From Neocallimastix lanati (nom. inval.) (Eukaryota > Neocallimastigomycota > Neocallimastigomycetes > Neocallimastigales > Neocallimastigaceae), in assembly GCA_016946835.1 (NCBI GenBank), contig JACVTC010000024.1:43501-107500 (forward strand): DNA of 64,000 nt, given 5' to 3'. The notes beneath the pieces are model-generated. The model saw only the letters and a list, made by a program, of their open reading frames with translations, did no database searches and was not told where the DNA came from. Position 1 is the stretch's first letter. Each line of letters begins with the position of its first letter. This document shows, in pieces, positions 23,276-36,049 of this stretch. Position numbers and translations under genes: made by a program.

Positions 23276-24964
23276 TTATTACTTATTTAAATTTTAACAA
23301 AAAAATGAACCAATAAATAGAACTAAAGAAAAAAAATTTTCAATACGATCAAATATGGTACAGGTACACAATAAAACTTCAAAAAAAAATGAAAATAATA
23401 TATTAGTTAATAATTTAAACTCACTTTAAGTTTTTTTTTTTAATTTTTTTTAACTCTTGATTTTTTTATTAAGTATTTTCTTTTTCTTTTATACTTTTTT
23501 ACTACATGAATTTTATAATTTAAATTATTTTAATTCTTATTAGAATAATTATTACATGTGATTTTAATAATATTTTTTAAAAGTTATTTTAATAATAAAA
23601 ATATTAATACTAATATAATTAATATTATCTTTAATGACAAAATATTAATAATGATAAAATTAAAAAATTTAACAATAAAATTATTGGTAATATTTTTGAT
23701 AATATAATTCTTAAAACAATTTAATATTAATAATAATTAAATATAATAAAACAATTTAATTAATATATAATAATAATTATTTAATAATTAATCATTAATC
23801 AATTTAATAAAATAATAATTTTTTAATAATTAGTCATTAATCAATTTAATTTGATAATTTATATTTTTATTTATATAATTATTTTAAATTAAAAATAAAA
23901 TTATGGAATTATAAAAATAGTTTAAAATATTTAATACATAAAGTTATTAAACTTAATTATAATTTCCAATAGTATAATATAAATTATTAGTTTATTTAAT
24001 TTTTGTATTTTAGCTAGTTCCGTAACAAATATTGATTTATACCGGATATTCTTAATTTACAAAAATTAAATTTTGTAGAAGTGAATAAGGGTATAAATAC
24101 TAAGAAAAATTTAAGAAATTTAATATAAATATGGTTTATTAGAACACAAAATTGTTTTATTAAAAAAAATTGTTTTATTTTAATATTAATTTTTATTTAT
24201 TTAATTATTAATTTTTATTTAAATTAATAAAAGAAAATAATTATTAAAACTGATAAAATAATAAAATAAAATATTTATTATTTATAATAATTTATTTAAA
24301 TTTTAATAATAAAATTTTGATTATTAGCAACTAATAGACTATATAAAATAATTTATTAAAATTATTAATAATCATAATTTGATTATTTAAACTAATAAAA
24401 TATATAAAATCTTTTATTGAAATTATTAATAATAAAGAATAATTTAAAAAAAGAAATATTTACATGTTTTTATATTTTTCAATAATTTTAAACTATTTAC
24501 ATTTATAAACAATAAAATAAAATAAATAATTGTTATAAATATTTACAAATAAAGTATTTAAATAAACAAGTTTTAATTATAATTTTTTTTATAAAAGTTG
24601 CTTTATAAAATAAATAAAATATTAATTATTTTAAATAAAAGTAATTTAAAGATTATTCAGCTATTTAATTTAAATTTCGAAATGTTTATAAATTTATTTT
24701 TTATTATTTACAATTTATTAAAATCGTTTATTATTTTGTTTATTTATAATTTTATAATAATATTAATTATTAATTTATTTTAGTTTTAATTAAATTGTTA
24801 ATAATTAATTAAATTATTATTATTTTTATTTTCATTTATTTCTTTAATTAATTTTCTTAAATTGATTTCGGGCATTCTAAAAGAATTAATTTTTGATTAA
24901 GTTAAATAAGATGTTGTAAAACTTGATTGATTAGGTAAGATTATTGAAAAGTTTTTATAGGTGG
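23276..24964. other. Spacer of the fold-back element, no gene seen
   Basis: AT-rich sequence with short repeats, for example two close copies around TTAATAATTAATCATTAATC (23785-23850). No supported coding region or structured RNA. Confidence 0.6.
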
Positions 24965-26188
24965 TAAGATTATAGTTAAATCTTATTGAATGGTAGGTTA
25001 GACTCTTGCTATATCTTTCTTAATTTGGTTTAAATTGGTCAGGTCAAGATGTTCTTATTAATTATAACAATTTTATTAAATTTAAATAATAAATAATACA
25101 CACAGAGCACAGAGTTTTATAATTAAGATTTCAATATTTAAGATTTATGTTTTATTAGAACTTTATTTAATATATATTTTAATATTAAAATTAACTAAGA
25201 TTAATACAAAGAATTATCATTGTTATAATTAATTCATTAACTTTATGTTAATAGTTTAGAATTTAATAGTTAATAGATTATAAGGTTAAAGATTAATAAT
25301 CTTACGAAGAATTTAAAATATGGAATTTCAAATCTTTTTATACTAAACTAAAATAATAACTAACAATATAATTAAATAATACATTCTAATCTTAATATAT
25401 TCATACATGTATGTAAACTGTGTAAAATATAATAATAAAATAATATTGATAAGAGTCTTTTAATAAAATAACTATATAATTATTCATAAAACAATTTAAT
25501 ACTAAAACTAATTTAATAAAATATAAAATAAATAAAATAAAATATTAAAACTAATTAAAAATTCTCTTTCTGAAATCTTTAGAATGATTGAGAATTCCTT
25601 AGAATCTTTCAGAAAATAATTGAATAAAAATATTATAGTAAAATATATAAAACTTATAAACTTATTTAAAATATTATAAAACTATTACTAATAACTAATT
25701 CTGCATTTATAATTAATAATAAAAATTAATAATATAATTTCCAAGTTAAGAGATTTTATCTAATATAGATTTCTTAATTAATAATTTAGGGTCTTAAATA
25801 ATTAAATTATTTTTTATATTTAAAATATCTTTAAAGTCCAATATCTCGTCATCTAGTTGTCCAATGAGGTTGTTTTAATATATGTTGTAGTTCTCGTCTG
25901 TAGCTTTCTAATGAATATAATTTTAGCAGGAATGTCAATATATTATTTCCATTATTTGTTGAGTTGTTGTTTTTCTTCAGGTTATTTTTATTAAATTCTT
26001 AAGGGTTAAATTAAATTAAATTATCTTTAGTAAATAAGTCCAAACCCTTTGGTTTTTAATTATTTAATGTTTCTAATATTTATTTATATAATTAAAATCG
26101 AATTAAAATTATTTTTGTCAATAACGAAATTAAATTTCAATTGATCTAATAGTGAATTTTAATTTCAAATCCACTAGTATTCGTGACA

Positions 26189-27020
26189 TAAGAATTTATT
26201 ATTTATTATTTATTTTAATTTTATAATTTCATTATTTATTAATATGTAAAGAATAATAATTAATTTTTATTAAAATAAAAAATAATTATTAATCTTTATT
26301 AAATAAAATAATAATTATTTAATAAATTTAACTTTATTATAAAATTTTTTTAATATAAAATAATTATTAATAATTTAAAATTAATATTGTAATTTTATTA
26401 TTCTTTATCATTGTATTAATAATATTAAAATAATTGAACATTAATATTTTTTATTTTTGTTAAAATTCATTTGATAATTAAATTTTAAGTTTTAATTTAA
26501 ATAATTGTTACATTAATATAATTTTAAACAAATCTAATATAAATTATAGAATTATAATTTAGAAATAATTATAAAATTATATTAAAAATCATAATGTAAC
26601 AAATCAAATGAACAAAGAATAATATTTAAAAAATTAATTAAAATAAAACAATGTCATGTATAATTGACATTGTTTAAATAAAACAAATGTTAATTGAAGT
26701 CTTCCGATTGAAAAATATCGGTTTTTATTCAATAACAATATGATCAATTTTATTAATAATTGATCATTAAACTTTTTAGGTTTTTCTCCCAAATCTTTTC
26801 CTAAAAAGTTATTCATTAAGATTTGGAACTTTACTATAAATAATTCTTGATTTTCTTTATTTTGAAAATCAAGAGTTATTATTATAAGAATATAATTATA
26901 ATAATAAACAAAATAAAATTTTAATTATTTTAAAATAATAGAAATCTTAATAAAAATTATTTTTAATAAAAAATATTTTAATAAAAATTTTATTTGAACC
27001 ATTTACCTAAATCTCTTATA
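26189..27020 (-). repeat. Probable GypB 3' LTR region
   Basis: Contains the hairpin-bearing LTR motif series at 26690-26900 (CTTGATTTTC and its complement around 26848-26876, AGGTTTTTCTCCCAAATCTTTTCC). Next to it lies a purine tract reading TATAGGGAGGAG on the - strand (near 27030-27041) that could prime plus-strand synthesis. Exact LTR ends could not be fixed because no clean second copy was identified. Confidence 0.45.
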
Positions 27021-27423
27021 ATAAACTCCTCCCTATATTTTAAGTTTTGTTAAGTATTTTCTTTTATTTTTTTTAATTCCTCGATTAATATAAATTATTA
27101 GTATTAATTGTAGAAAAGGATTAAATTTAATTAAGTTTAAATTTAATTCTTTACACAATATTGGTACAGGACTTTTGAAATTGATGGATGTATAATAATA
27201 TATTGGTAAATAGATAGTGGACGTATTAAAAGTACTAGAAACTTATTTAATATTTATTTATTTATTTATTGACTATTTATTAATTTATTTATTTAAAAAT
27301 TTATTTAAGTATATATTTATTCATCCATTTATTTATTTGTTCATTTATTTATTTATTCCTCCATTACATAAAAAAAAGAAAAGAGAGAGATTTAAAATAA
27401 TATTATTATGTTTCCTCAATCCA

Positions 27424-30400
27424 AGGATATGAATTATCCTTTGGTTTCCCGCAGGAGCCGGCACTAATGTTTTGGGTAATTTATAAAATGGTTCCAATTC
27501 ACTCACATGGAACACTGGGTACATGTTTGGGAAGGGCGAACGACTAATATCTAACCTGTAATTCTTCTTTTCTTCGTCGACGCCAACTACCTTGAATGGT
27601 CCGAATTTTCTTGTGGCTAATTTATAGAAAGGCAACGCGTCATAATTTTCTGGCTTTCTTAGCCATACTTTATCTAACAACCTATACCTGGGGTAGTTAT
27701 CTGTACGGGTCCTATCCATGTTATCCAGGTATTTGATTTGTGCGATTTCTAGAATGTGCTTCAGATTTCCTATGTTATGCGCAAAACTGTCGATCATTTT
27801 AGCTTCGCCTAACGAGTGTACTAAGTCGGCTGTTTTAGAGGAATTGTGTACCTGATAGTTATATAAGGTAAGGAAAGGAGATTGTTGGGTAGAAGCGTGG
27901 ATTGCGTTGTTGTAGCAGAACTCCGCTATGAATAAATAGTCCATCCAACTTTCATCATCGTAGGTTCCCACAAAACACCGTAAATAAGTTTCTACGTAGG
28001 CATTGTTCCTTTCCACTTGGCTTACTGTCTCATGGTGACTAGTGGTAGCATGGTTTACTTCGTTTCCGAAGAACTCTAGTAGCTCCTTCCATATTTGGCT
28101 GGTAAATTGAACTCCTCTATCAGTTGTAACCACCTTAGGGAATCCATGCAACCCGTAAATTTCCTTTAGGAATGCGTCCGCAGTCTCGTTAGCGTTGGGC
28201 ACATTTTTGAATCCTATCAGGTGTATCATCTTGGTTAATTTATCGCAGCATACTAAGATACAACCTGCTCTCTTCGTTTCCCAGACATAATCGTTATCGG
28301 TCCTTACTCTATTTTTCACTGGCAGATTCGTTATAAAGTCTAATTGTACCTCTTGCCAGGGTAATTCTGCAACCGGAACTCTTACCGCAGTACCATATTC
28401 TTTATGGCGATCATCCTTCTTGGTAGCGCAGGTTCTACAAGCTTTCACGTAACCTGATATATCCTTTCTCATCTTCGGCCAGTAGAAATTCCTAGATACT
28501 AGGTCCGAAGTCTTATCAATTCCCAAGTGTCCTGCGTACTCCGAGTCATGGTTTAGTTGTATAATTGTTTTCCTGAACGTTGTGGGCACGTAAATTTGTT
28601 CAGGGTTTTCTTTTCTAACCAGAAGGCCATCTACTTCTAGCCAATGCTTCTTGTTATAATTATTTCTGGTGTCTTCTACTAGATCTTTGATAATCTCTTG
28701 GGCCATCTTGTCCTGTCGGTAGGCCTGCTTAATATCATCCACGAAATTGGTAGCTAAGGCTAAATAACTAGCTTCTCCATCTACATCATCAAATCCTACC
28801 AATTGATCGGGTTTTAATAGGCTAGCTTTATCGAATTCTTTACCCTCAGTTTTCTCTGTTTCAACTTTTGAGAGGGCATCAGCTTTACCATTCTTCTTCC
28901 CAGGTCTGTATACTATTTCAAGCCAGTACGTGGCGAATAGTTCTTGTCATCTAATTTGCCTAGGAGTTAATAACTGTGGTTTGGTAGGGAACAACAGATT
29001 TATGTGGTCACTATAAACAATAATCTTATGCTTCGCACATTGAAGCAAGTGTCGCCATTCTGTAAAAGCAGTCTTAATGGCTAACAATTCTTTCTCTGTA
29101 ATCGAATAATTTACTTCAGCCTTGCTGAGTGTCTTGGAATAATAATATATAGGATGAAGAGTACTGTCGCCTCCTTTTTGTGACAGCACACCTCCTATCG
29201 CGTAATTACTAGCATCACATTCAACGAAGAACTGTTTTTCGTGGTCAGGGTAAGCTAGCACTGGCGGAGAGGTAAGCATTTCCTTTAACTTGTGAAACGC
29301 GGCCAATCCTTCTTCATTTCATTCGAATTTCTCTTTCTTTGAAGTTATTTTGAATAGCGGTTTGGCTATTTCTGAAAAGTTCTTAATAAAATTCCTGTAA
29401 TAATTGCAAAAGCCTAAGAAGCTTTGCATCTGCTTGACATTTTCTGGTTGTGGCTATTCTGCCACGGCCTTAATCTTTTCTGGGTCAGTTTCAACACCAT
29501 CCTTACTGACCACATGGCCTAAGAACGAAATCTTGAGCTTGTGCAATTCACACTTAGACATCTTTGCGACAAGCTTATGTTTTATCAGTTTCTTTAGTAT
29601 GGTTCTAGCATGCTGAACATGTTCTTCAAGTGTTTTTGAATACACTATTATGTCGTCTAGGTATACTTGACAATACTTCTCGATGTCCTCGCTGAAGACA
29701 TCATTTACAAAGCTTTGGAACACCGCTGGCGCATTGGTTAAACCAAAAGGCATTACCAAATGCTCGAAGTATCCAAACTTGGTGTTGAAGGCTGTCTTGT
29801 ACTCATCATCTTCTCGAATTCGTACCAAGTTGTAGGCAGATTTTAGGTCGAACTTAGAGAACACTACTGCTCCTTTCATAGCTTCGAACACTGCACTAAT
29901 TCTTGGGATCGGATAGGCATTGCGTTTGGTCCATTGGTTCAGCTTACGATGGTCCATGCAAAGTCGTAACTCACCAGACTTTTTGGGTACGAACAGTACA
30001 AAATAACCTGCCGGAGATTCTGATCGTCTTATAAACCCTTTGGCCAAGTTTTCATCAAAATATTCTTTTAGCGCTTTTTCTTCTCTAGGACTTGTTGGAT
30101 AGATAGCACCTTTGTATAGTGGCGCATCAGGCTCTAACTCGATTTCGCCAACTGCGGATGGATCATGTTGATCTGTGATCCAATATCATACAGCATGTTC
30201 TAATCTTGGAGCCCCTCTTTGGCACGAAGATTACTTATTTTGGCTTCTGGCACAAACTCTTCGCACTCAGACCCATCTTGCGTCAGGAGTGCTGTCTTGG
30301 GAATCGGATTGTTACTACTGGTACATGAGTCCTTAAAATAATTTTGCTTCTCGCTTGATCTCGTACTAAAATCTTTACCACTATTGTGGTTGTAGCTATC

Positions 30401-32098
30401 CTTTTTCTTATCATAATTATTCTGTTTGGTAGGCTCTTTCCTACTATAATCTCTTTTATCGCCTCGGCGATTGTCGCTGTTCCTCCTTCTCTTGGCTTCA
30501 ATATCCTTGGAAGGTCTTCGCGGGTCCATTATTCCAAGTAGTACCATTATGGCTATATTCCTCTCGCGGTTTTATTCGTATCTTTCTAAGTAATCGTCTT
30601 TGTAATCCGCGGGGAATGTATCACATCTCCTTAGACAAGTTACATAATCTTCTAAGGTTTGCTTTTCTACAAGCAGATCATAAAAGGCTTCACGAACCGA
30701 GGGTCTAACTTGTTGTACTAGCATCAACTTTTTGGTTTCATCCGATAACTGAAGAATTCTGCTCAGCCTGTTAAACTCTGAGAGGTATTCATAGGCCTTT
30801 CCCCAATCGTGCTTGAGTTTCAGCATCGCGGTTTTCACTTCTTCTAATGTTCTCTTGCTTTTGAATTCTTTCAGCAATCTGTCCATCAACCTTTGGGGTT
30901 GTGGGTCATCCCGTTACTTGAACACTTCATCCATTTGGTACCACTTCTTAGCAGTTCCTTGCAAGTGGTCCTCAATAAAGTACAACATAGCCGTGGGCTC
31001 ACTTTGGTAATACTTCTGGTGTCTACCAAAGTACCTTTTTAACCTATCAATAAAGGATTCAACATCCCCAGTCTCACCGTTGAACATTGGGATGTCCCTT
31101 TCGTACTCCACGGTCATAACCACATCTTCCATCGCATTTCTGGTCAATATAGGCGGCGTGAGGTGGTGATAACTACCGTATCTTGCTTCTTTAGTATCTA
31201 TGTGTAGTGGGAAAGGTTTGCTCGTCGATGTCTGCTCCTTATTCTGAGCATTTCAAGCCTGCTTACCCAGTCGTTCGATCTCTTGTTGCTGTACTTGACT
31301 AATGGCCATTAGGTTCTCGATTTTTTCTTCAAGCTCATTTAAGTGTACCTTATCCCTTTCTTGGTTCGCATCCAAGAATTCCTCAATCTTGTACAACTTT
31401 TGACCTTTATCCTCTAGGTCTTGTTGTATTTGTTTTCCATTTATCTGGTCCGCATCCAGATAGGTTTCAATCTTTTTGACTTCTTCCTTAACAGCGGCTT
31501 CTTTCTCCTTGTTTTCAGCAATCTGCTGATTCAAGTAAGCTTGCACCTTCTGAAGCTCTAGCACGCTAGCCTGGCTACTAGTTTCCTCTTCATCCACACG
31601 CCTCTCAACCTCTCCAAATCGTTGGTCCACAGCAGGGATAAAGTTGCTAAGTTCAGCTTCAATTTTTGCAAATCTCATTTCACTTTGGTTCTGCATCTGT
31701 TCTATCATTGCAGCCGTCTGTTGCTGAGTGCTTATCATCATGTTCTTAAAATCCTCCATCTGCTTACTCAGCAAAGCAGCAAAGTCCATCGCTCTAGCAT
31801 TAACGTTTTTGCTTGAACTTTCTCCTTGATTAGTTCCTGGCTTGCTAGCTTCAGGTTTACTAGCCTCGGGTTGACTCTTCTCAGGCGCCGCAGCTGGTTT
31901 AGGTTTAGAAACAGCTGGTTTTTCAGGAGTACTAGTCGTTTTCTTGTCTCCTGTATTTTGGCGTCGAGATGGAGGTGCCTCTACAGGCGTAGGACCACTC
32001 TTCGCGGCCACACTACCCACCGAACTCTTTAGTGAACCACTCTTTGTGGTTTTTCTTGTGTTTTCGGGTGTTTTATTACTCTTGTTCTTTTTATCCAT
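27424..32098 (-). pseudogene. GypB gag-pol (Ty3/gypsy), GC-rich, disrupted
   Basis: Gag starts at 32098: a Lys/Pro/Ser-rich N-terminus, a long charged coiled-coil-like part, then a Gag core (31147-30572) and a basic Arg-rich region. It is interrupted by stops at 31253, about 30912, 30572 and 30200. A protease-like DIGSQ motif near 30170 is followed by a frame change, so much of the protease and linker is missing. From about 30180 to 27424 pol is one frame: RT with YLDD (near 29655), RNase H (29300-28950), integrase HHCC and DDE with TDRG near 28115. That frame is broken only by TAG 29456-29454, TGA 29321-29319 and TGA 28949-28947, each where relatives have Trp. No chromodomain is visible. GC content is far above the rest of the window. 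Confidence 0.9.
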
Positions 32099-33530
32099 TT
32101 ACTTTTCTTATTAATTTATCTAGTAATTATGGATATATCCATTCACTTTCAGTTTATTTAAAAGATCATAATTCGTTCACTTACTTAAATTTATTTAGTT
32201 GATATAAACGTACACTTAATTTAATTTTTTTTTTTTTTAAGTGTAACTAATAAAAATAATAAAAAAGTAAAAAAAATAAAAAAATTTCTATTTGAAAAAT
32301 TAAATGTATAAAAATTAATAATTTAATTAAATGATTATTTTAAAAATTTTTCTTTCTTTCCCGAGTCACTACAAATATAAATTTGTATAAAAAATGACTA
32401 CCTATCAAGCAAAAGCAAATTTTATTTGGTAAAGTACAAAATTTTTATTAATTAAAAATCGGTACTACCAAAAATTTAAAATTTTTAATTTAAATAATGG
32501 TTTATAATTAAATTATTAATAAATTAAATTTCGGATATTCGAAATTTTTAAAAATTTAAATTTTTAAATTTTTGATCAAAATTTTATTTTAAAGCCGAAA
32601 AAAATTTTTTTTTTTTAAAACTAAAATTTTCGTGGCTTTTTCTGCTACGTATTGTGGCGTAAAATTTTGTATCAAAAATTTTCGAAGTTAAACAATTAAA
32701 AAGTAAACAAAGAAAAAATAAATAAACTATGGTTTGATATTTAAGTATTATTTTTTATTTTATAAAAACTAACTATTCTATCTATTAAATTATTACTTAG
32801 CGTTTAAATTTTTACTTAATTATTATCGGCTATTTAGTTATAAAGCGTTACTATTGTAAAAGGTAAGTTTATTATTAACCAAAATAACGAATAATAACTA
32901 AATTTAAAGACTAAGATAACTTAACACCTCTCTATTAGAGTTGTTAATAATAAACACTAGAATTAATTTTATTTATAATTATTTATTACTATTACACTAG
33001 AATATAGCGCAGCACTTTATAACTCTATCCGTTATTAGTTACTGAGCTTACACAGGGTAATTTATTTATTTAAAAATTATATTTTTATTTATTAATATTA
33101 ATATATATTTTTAACAATTTACGTTAATAGTAACGCTAGTGCGTTACAGTTACAAGTTCAATTATTATTTATACATGTCAATAATTTTATGATTGGTAAA
33201 TAATTTAATTTAACTTAGTTTACTAATCACTAAATAAAATATATTTAACTAAGTATTTAACTATATAATTAATTATAAAAATAATAAAATTTAACGTACG
33301 AAATTAATAAAAGATTTTATTTGATCAGCCGAAATTGCTAATTGTTTAGATATACGTTACGTAACCAAAGAACTATCATTGGATAGGCTTGATGTTACCA
33401 TGTATCTGTTACAGTTACAAGTGTGTAATAATTCTATTAAGAACTAACTCAAAATAGAATTATTAACTACAACTTAACGACTAATTCATTAAGTTGAGAA
33501 AATAGAAAATAAAATAAAATAATTTTTTTA
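32099..33530. other. GypB leader and AT-rich flank
   Basis: No coding sequence. Presumably GypB leader plus 5' LTR, but I could not match it to the 3' side. A 15-base repeat GTTACAGTTACAAGT occurs near 33143 and 33410. Confidence 0.4.
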
Positions 33531-33539
33531 CCTATAGAG

Positions 33540-33960
33540 TTTATTATAAAAATAATTATAATAATAACACGAGAAGCAAAAGAAGAATTATTTGTATAAA
33601 TTTGATTTTAAAATATGTTTTTTGAATAAAATATTTTATTAATTTATTAAAGTTAAAAATATAAAATTGTTACTATTATAACTATGTTTTTATAATAATA
33701 ACTCTTGATTTCTCAAAGAGAACTCAAGAGCCTTATTTATATTTTTTATGAAAATAAGGTTAAATATGAAAGGGTTTTCTAATCTTAACAAATCTCTTAT
33801 CTAGGAAAAGATTAGATAGAAAAACCTAGATAAGTTTTCGATCGATATTCTATCCATATCGATCATCGCATTAATTAAGTAAAACCGATTACTTCTAAAA
33901 AGTAATTGGAAAAAATCTTAGTTAACCGATTTTCCAATCTAATCTAATGATCGAAAATAA
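33540..33960 (+). repeat. LTR-like segment of the hairpin family, + orientation
   Basis: Carries the same motif series as 21460-21760 and 26690-26900 but inverted relative to them: ATAATAATAACTCTTGA with a following partial palindrome (33700-33730), AGGAAAAGATTAGATAGAAAAACC and a CGATCGATATTC block. Its orientation is opposite to GypB, so it probably belongs to a different, mostly lost, element. Confidence 0.45.
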
Positions 33961-35914
33961 AAGAATAAAATAATAAAAGATATTTCGATCATATAATTTA
34001 TCCTTATATTAAAAATATAAAATTAAATAGTTAATAAAATACAGAATATATTATAAAATACAGAATACATTATAAAATACAGAATACAATACAATACAGA
34101 ATACAATACAATACAGAATACATTAGTTACAGTAGAGAAATTAATATATTGTAAATATATTATTTAAAATTAATTAAATAAATTTGTTAAATTAATGAAT
34201 ATTTAAAAATAAATTTAATAAATAAATATTATATGTAATTAAATAAAGTTATAGTTATAATAACTTAACTAAGAAAATATAATTATTTGTTAGCAAATAA
34301 TTATAGATTCTTACATTTTGGTAAAGAACGAACATATAATGGATTATTAATTAGAATTTAAACTTACTTTAGAATCCATTATATTATTCTTTACTTAATA
34401 TTACTTTACTATATTTTCTATACTAAATTATTTTATAAATATATTTTTTTTTATATTTTTATTAAAAGTTTCTAAAATATTATCAATAATTCTCTATTTT
34501 TATTATTAATATCAATATCTATAATTTAACCTTAAATTTTATTATTTTATTAAAGTGTTTATTATCAATATTAATATTTTATTATTATTTTCAAATATAT
34601 TATTATATTATTATTATATTGTATCAATATTAAAATTGTATTCTTTTTAGTATTTTATTTTATTTTTAAATTGATTATTTAATATTTTTATTCCCCACAA
34701 ATAAAATCAAATCTTAATTGATTAATAATAAATATTAAATATATTATAGTTTTTAAATTTATTTTATATAAAATATAAGAATATTATATTAACATTCTTG
34801 ATTAAAGTAACTTTATTTTTCTGTAAAATCTTTTTAAATTTTGTTTGTTACTTTTCGTATATATTAAATAATTTAGTTTTAGTATATGAAAAATAATATA
34901 AAATTATATAAACAAAATTTATTGAAATAAAAAATACTTATGAATTAGTTAATTTGAATTAATATAAAATTTTAATTAGTAATAGTAAATTATTTTTTTT
35001 TAAATATGATAATAAAATGTAGAAAGGCTTTACATATTTATTTTTTTTCAAAAAGTATAAATAAGTGATGTTTTTCAATAATTAAAATGTAGACAGAAAA
35101 ATATTCAAAATAAATAATTAATAAAATTTCTAATAAAACCCGAACCATAGCATTTTAGGATTCGTTATATGTAAAATAAAATACTTATTTAGTTTAGGTT
35201 TGTGACTATTCTATACACTAACTTTACTACACAAATAACACTATATTCTAAACTAAACCTCTATTAATTAATTAATTATTTTTTTTTTTAATTTCTTTTA
35301 TTTATTTACTTTATTTATTAATTAATTTTCAACAATCACTTAACTGGGTAACGCAGGGTCCTTTCCGGAGTTCCCACTAGCAGTTAAGATTTTACAAACT
35401 AAAATAAAATTGTTTTATAAGAAAATAACTATTCTAATAATAGTTACGAAACTAATAATAAAATTTAAATTTACCTATTACTATACGATTTTCCAACTAT
35501 CGTTCAATAATTGAAAAATTAACTCTTTTTATACTTTTTCAAAATAAAGTTTTAAATTAAAATAAATTTTAATAAATTACATAAAAATATTATTTTATAT
35601 TATCAATTACATTATATAATAAATTACATGAAATGTTATGAATTATTTTAATATAAATCCTATTTAAAACTATCTAATTTTTCTAAAATTTTCTATGAAG
35701 AAAATTTAGAGTTTAATTCATTAATTATATGATTAAATATATTCTATCCATATATTTAATTTAAATTTTGCCAAGTTGTGAAAACCAATTTACTAAACCA
35801 CAACTTGCTATTTTTATTTTTAGAATTTCTATAATTTAAAAGACAAGTAAACAAAACGGCAAGTTTTTGTAAACAAACGGAAAAGGCAATATTTCTTTAA
35901 TTATTTTAATTTTA
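33961..35914. other. AT-rich DNA with short tandem repeats
   Basis: 34040-34125 holds degenerate tandem copies of AATACAGAATACA. An imperfect hairpin (GTAAAGAA…ATAATGGATT against AATCCATTAT…TTCTTTAC) spans about 34320-34395. A short GC-richer stretch near 35345-35390 (GGTAACGCAGGGTCC) may be an element end. No gene seen. Confidence 0.5.
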
Positions 35915-36049
35915 TTTTTTAATAAAGATTAAAAATACTTTAATAATTATTGTATTTATTCATTTATTCTCTTTTTAAAATAATTTTAACTATTAAAAAA
36001 ATATTATTATATATGACAGAATTCATTTGGTCAATTTTCTGTCATTTCT

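Larger units (their letters stand above)
21853..26188. repeat. 4.3-kb fold-back element (large inverted repeat)
   Basis: The left arm (21853-23275) and right arm (24965-26188) are reverse complements with scattered differences over about 1.2 kb, separated by about 1.7 kb. Matching anchors: TGTCACGAATACTA at the left edge against TAGTATTCGTGACA at the right; AACCCTTAAGAATTT near 22030 against AAATTCTTAAGGGTT near 25995; GACAACTAGATGACGAGATAT near 22182 and its complement near 25845. There is no coding frame in arms or spacer. No target-site duplication is evident at the outer edges. A transcript across it would fold into a long double-stranded RNA. Confidence 0.88.

Noticed and set aside
21853-26188. 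DIRS-type retroelement (inverted terminal repeats)
   Set aside because: No tyrosine recombinase, RT or any other coding frame lies between the arms.
26634-26816. 60-codon frame on the - strand
   Set aside because: It falls inside the LTR-like segment with hairpins and shows no protein pattern.
27424-32098. Possible variant genetic code with TGA as Trp
   Set aside because: TAG and TAA also interrupt the frame. GypA and ABCA use TGG for Trp and end at TAA, so ordinary nonsense mutations are the simpler reading.
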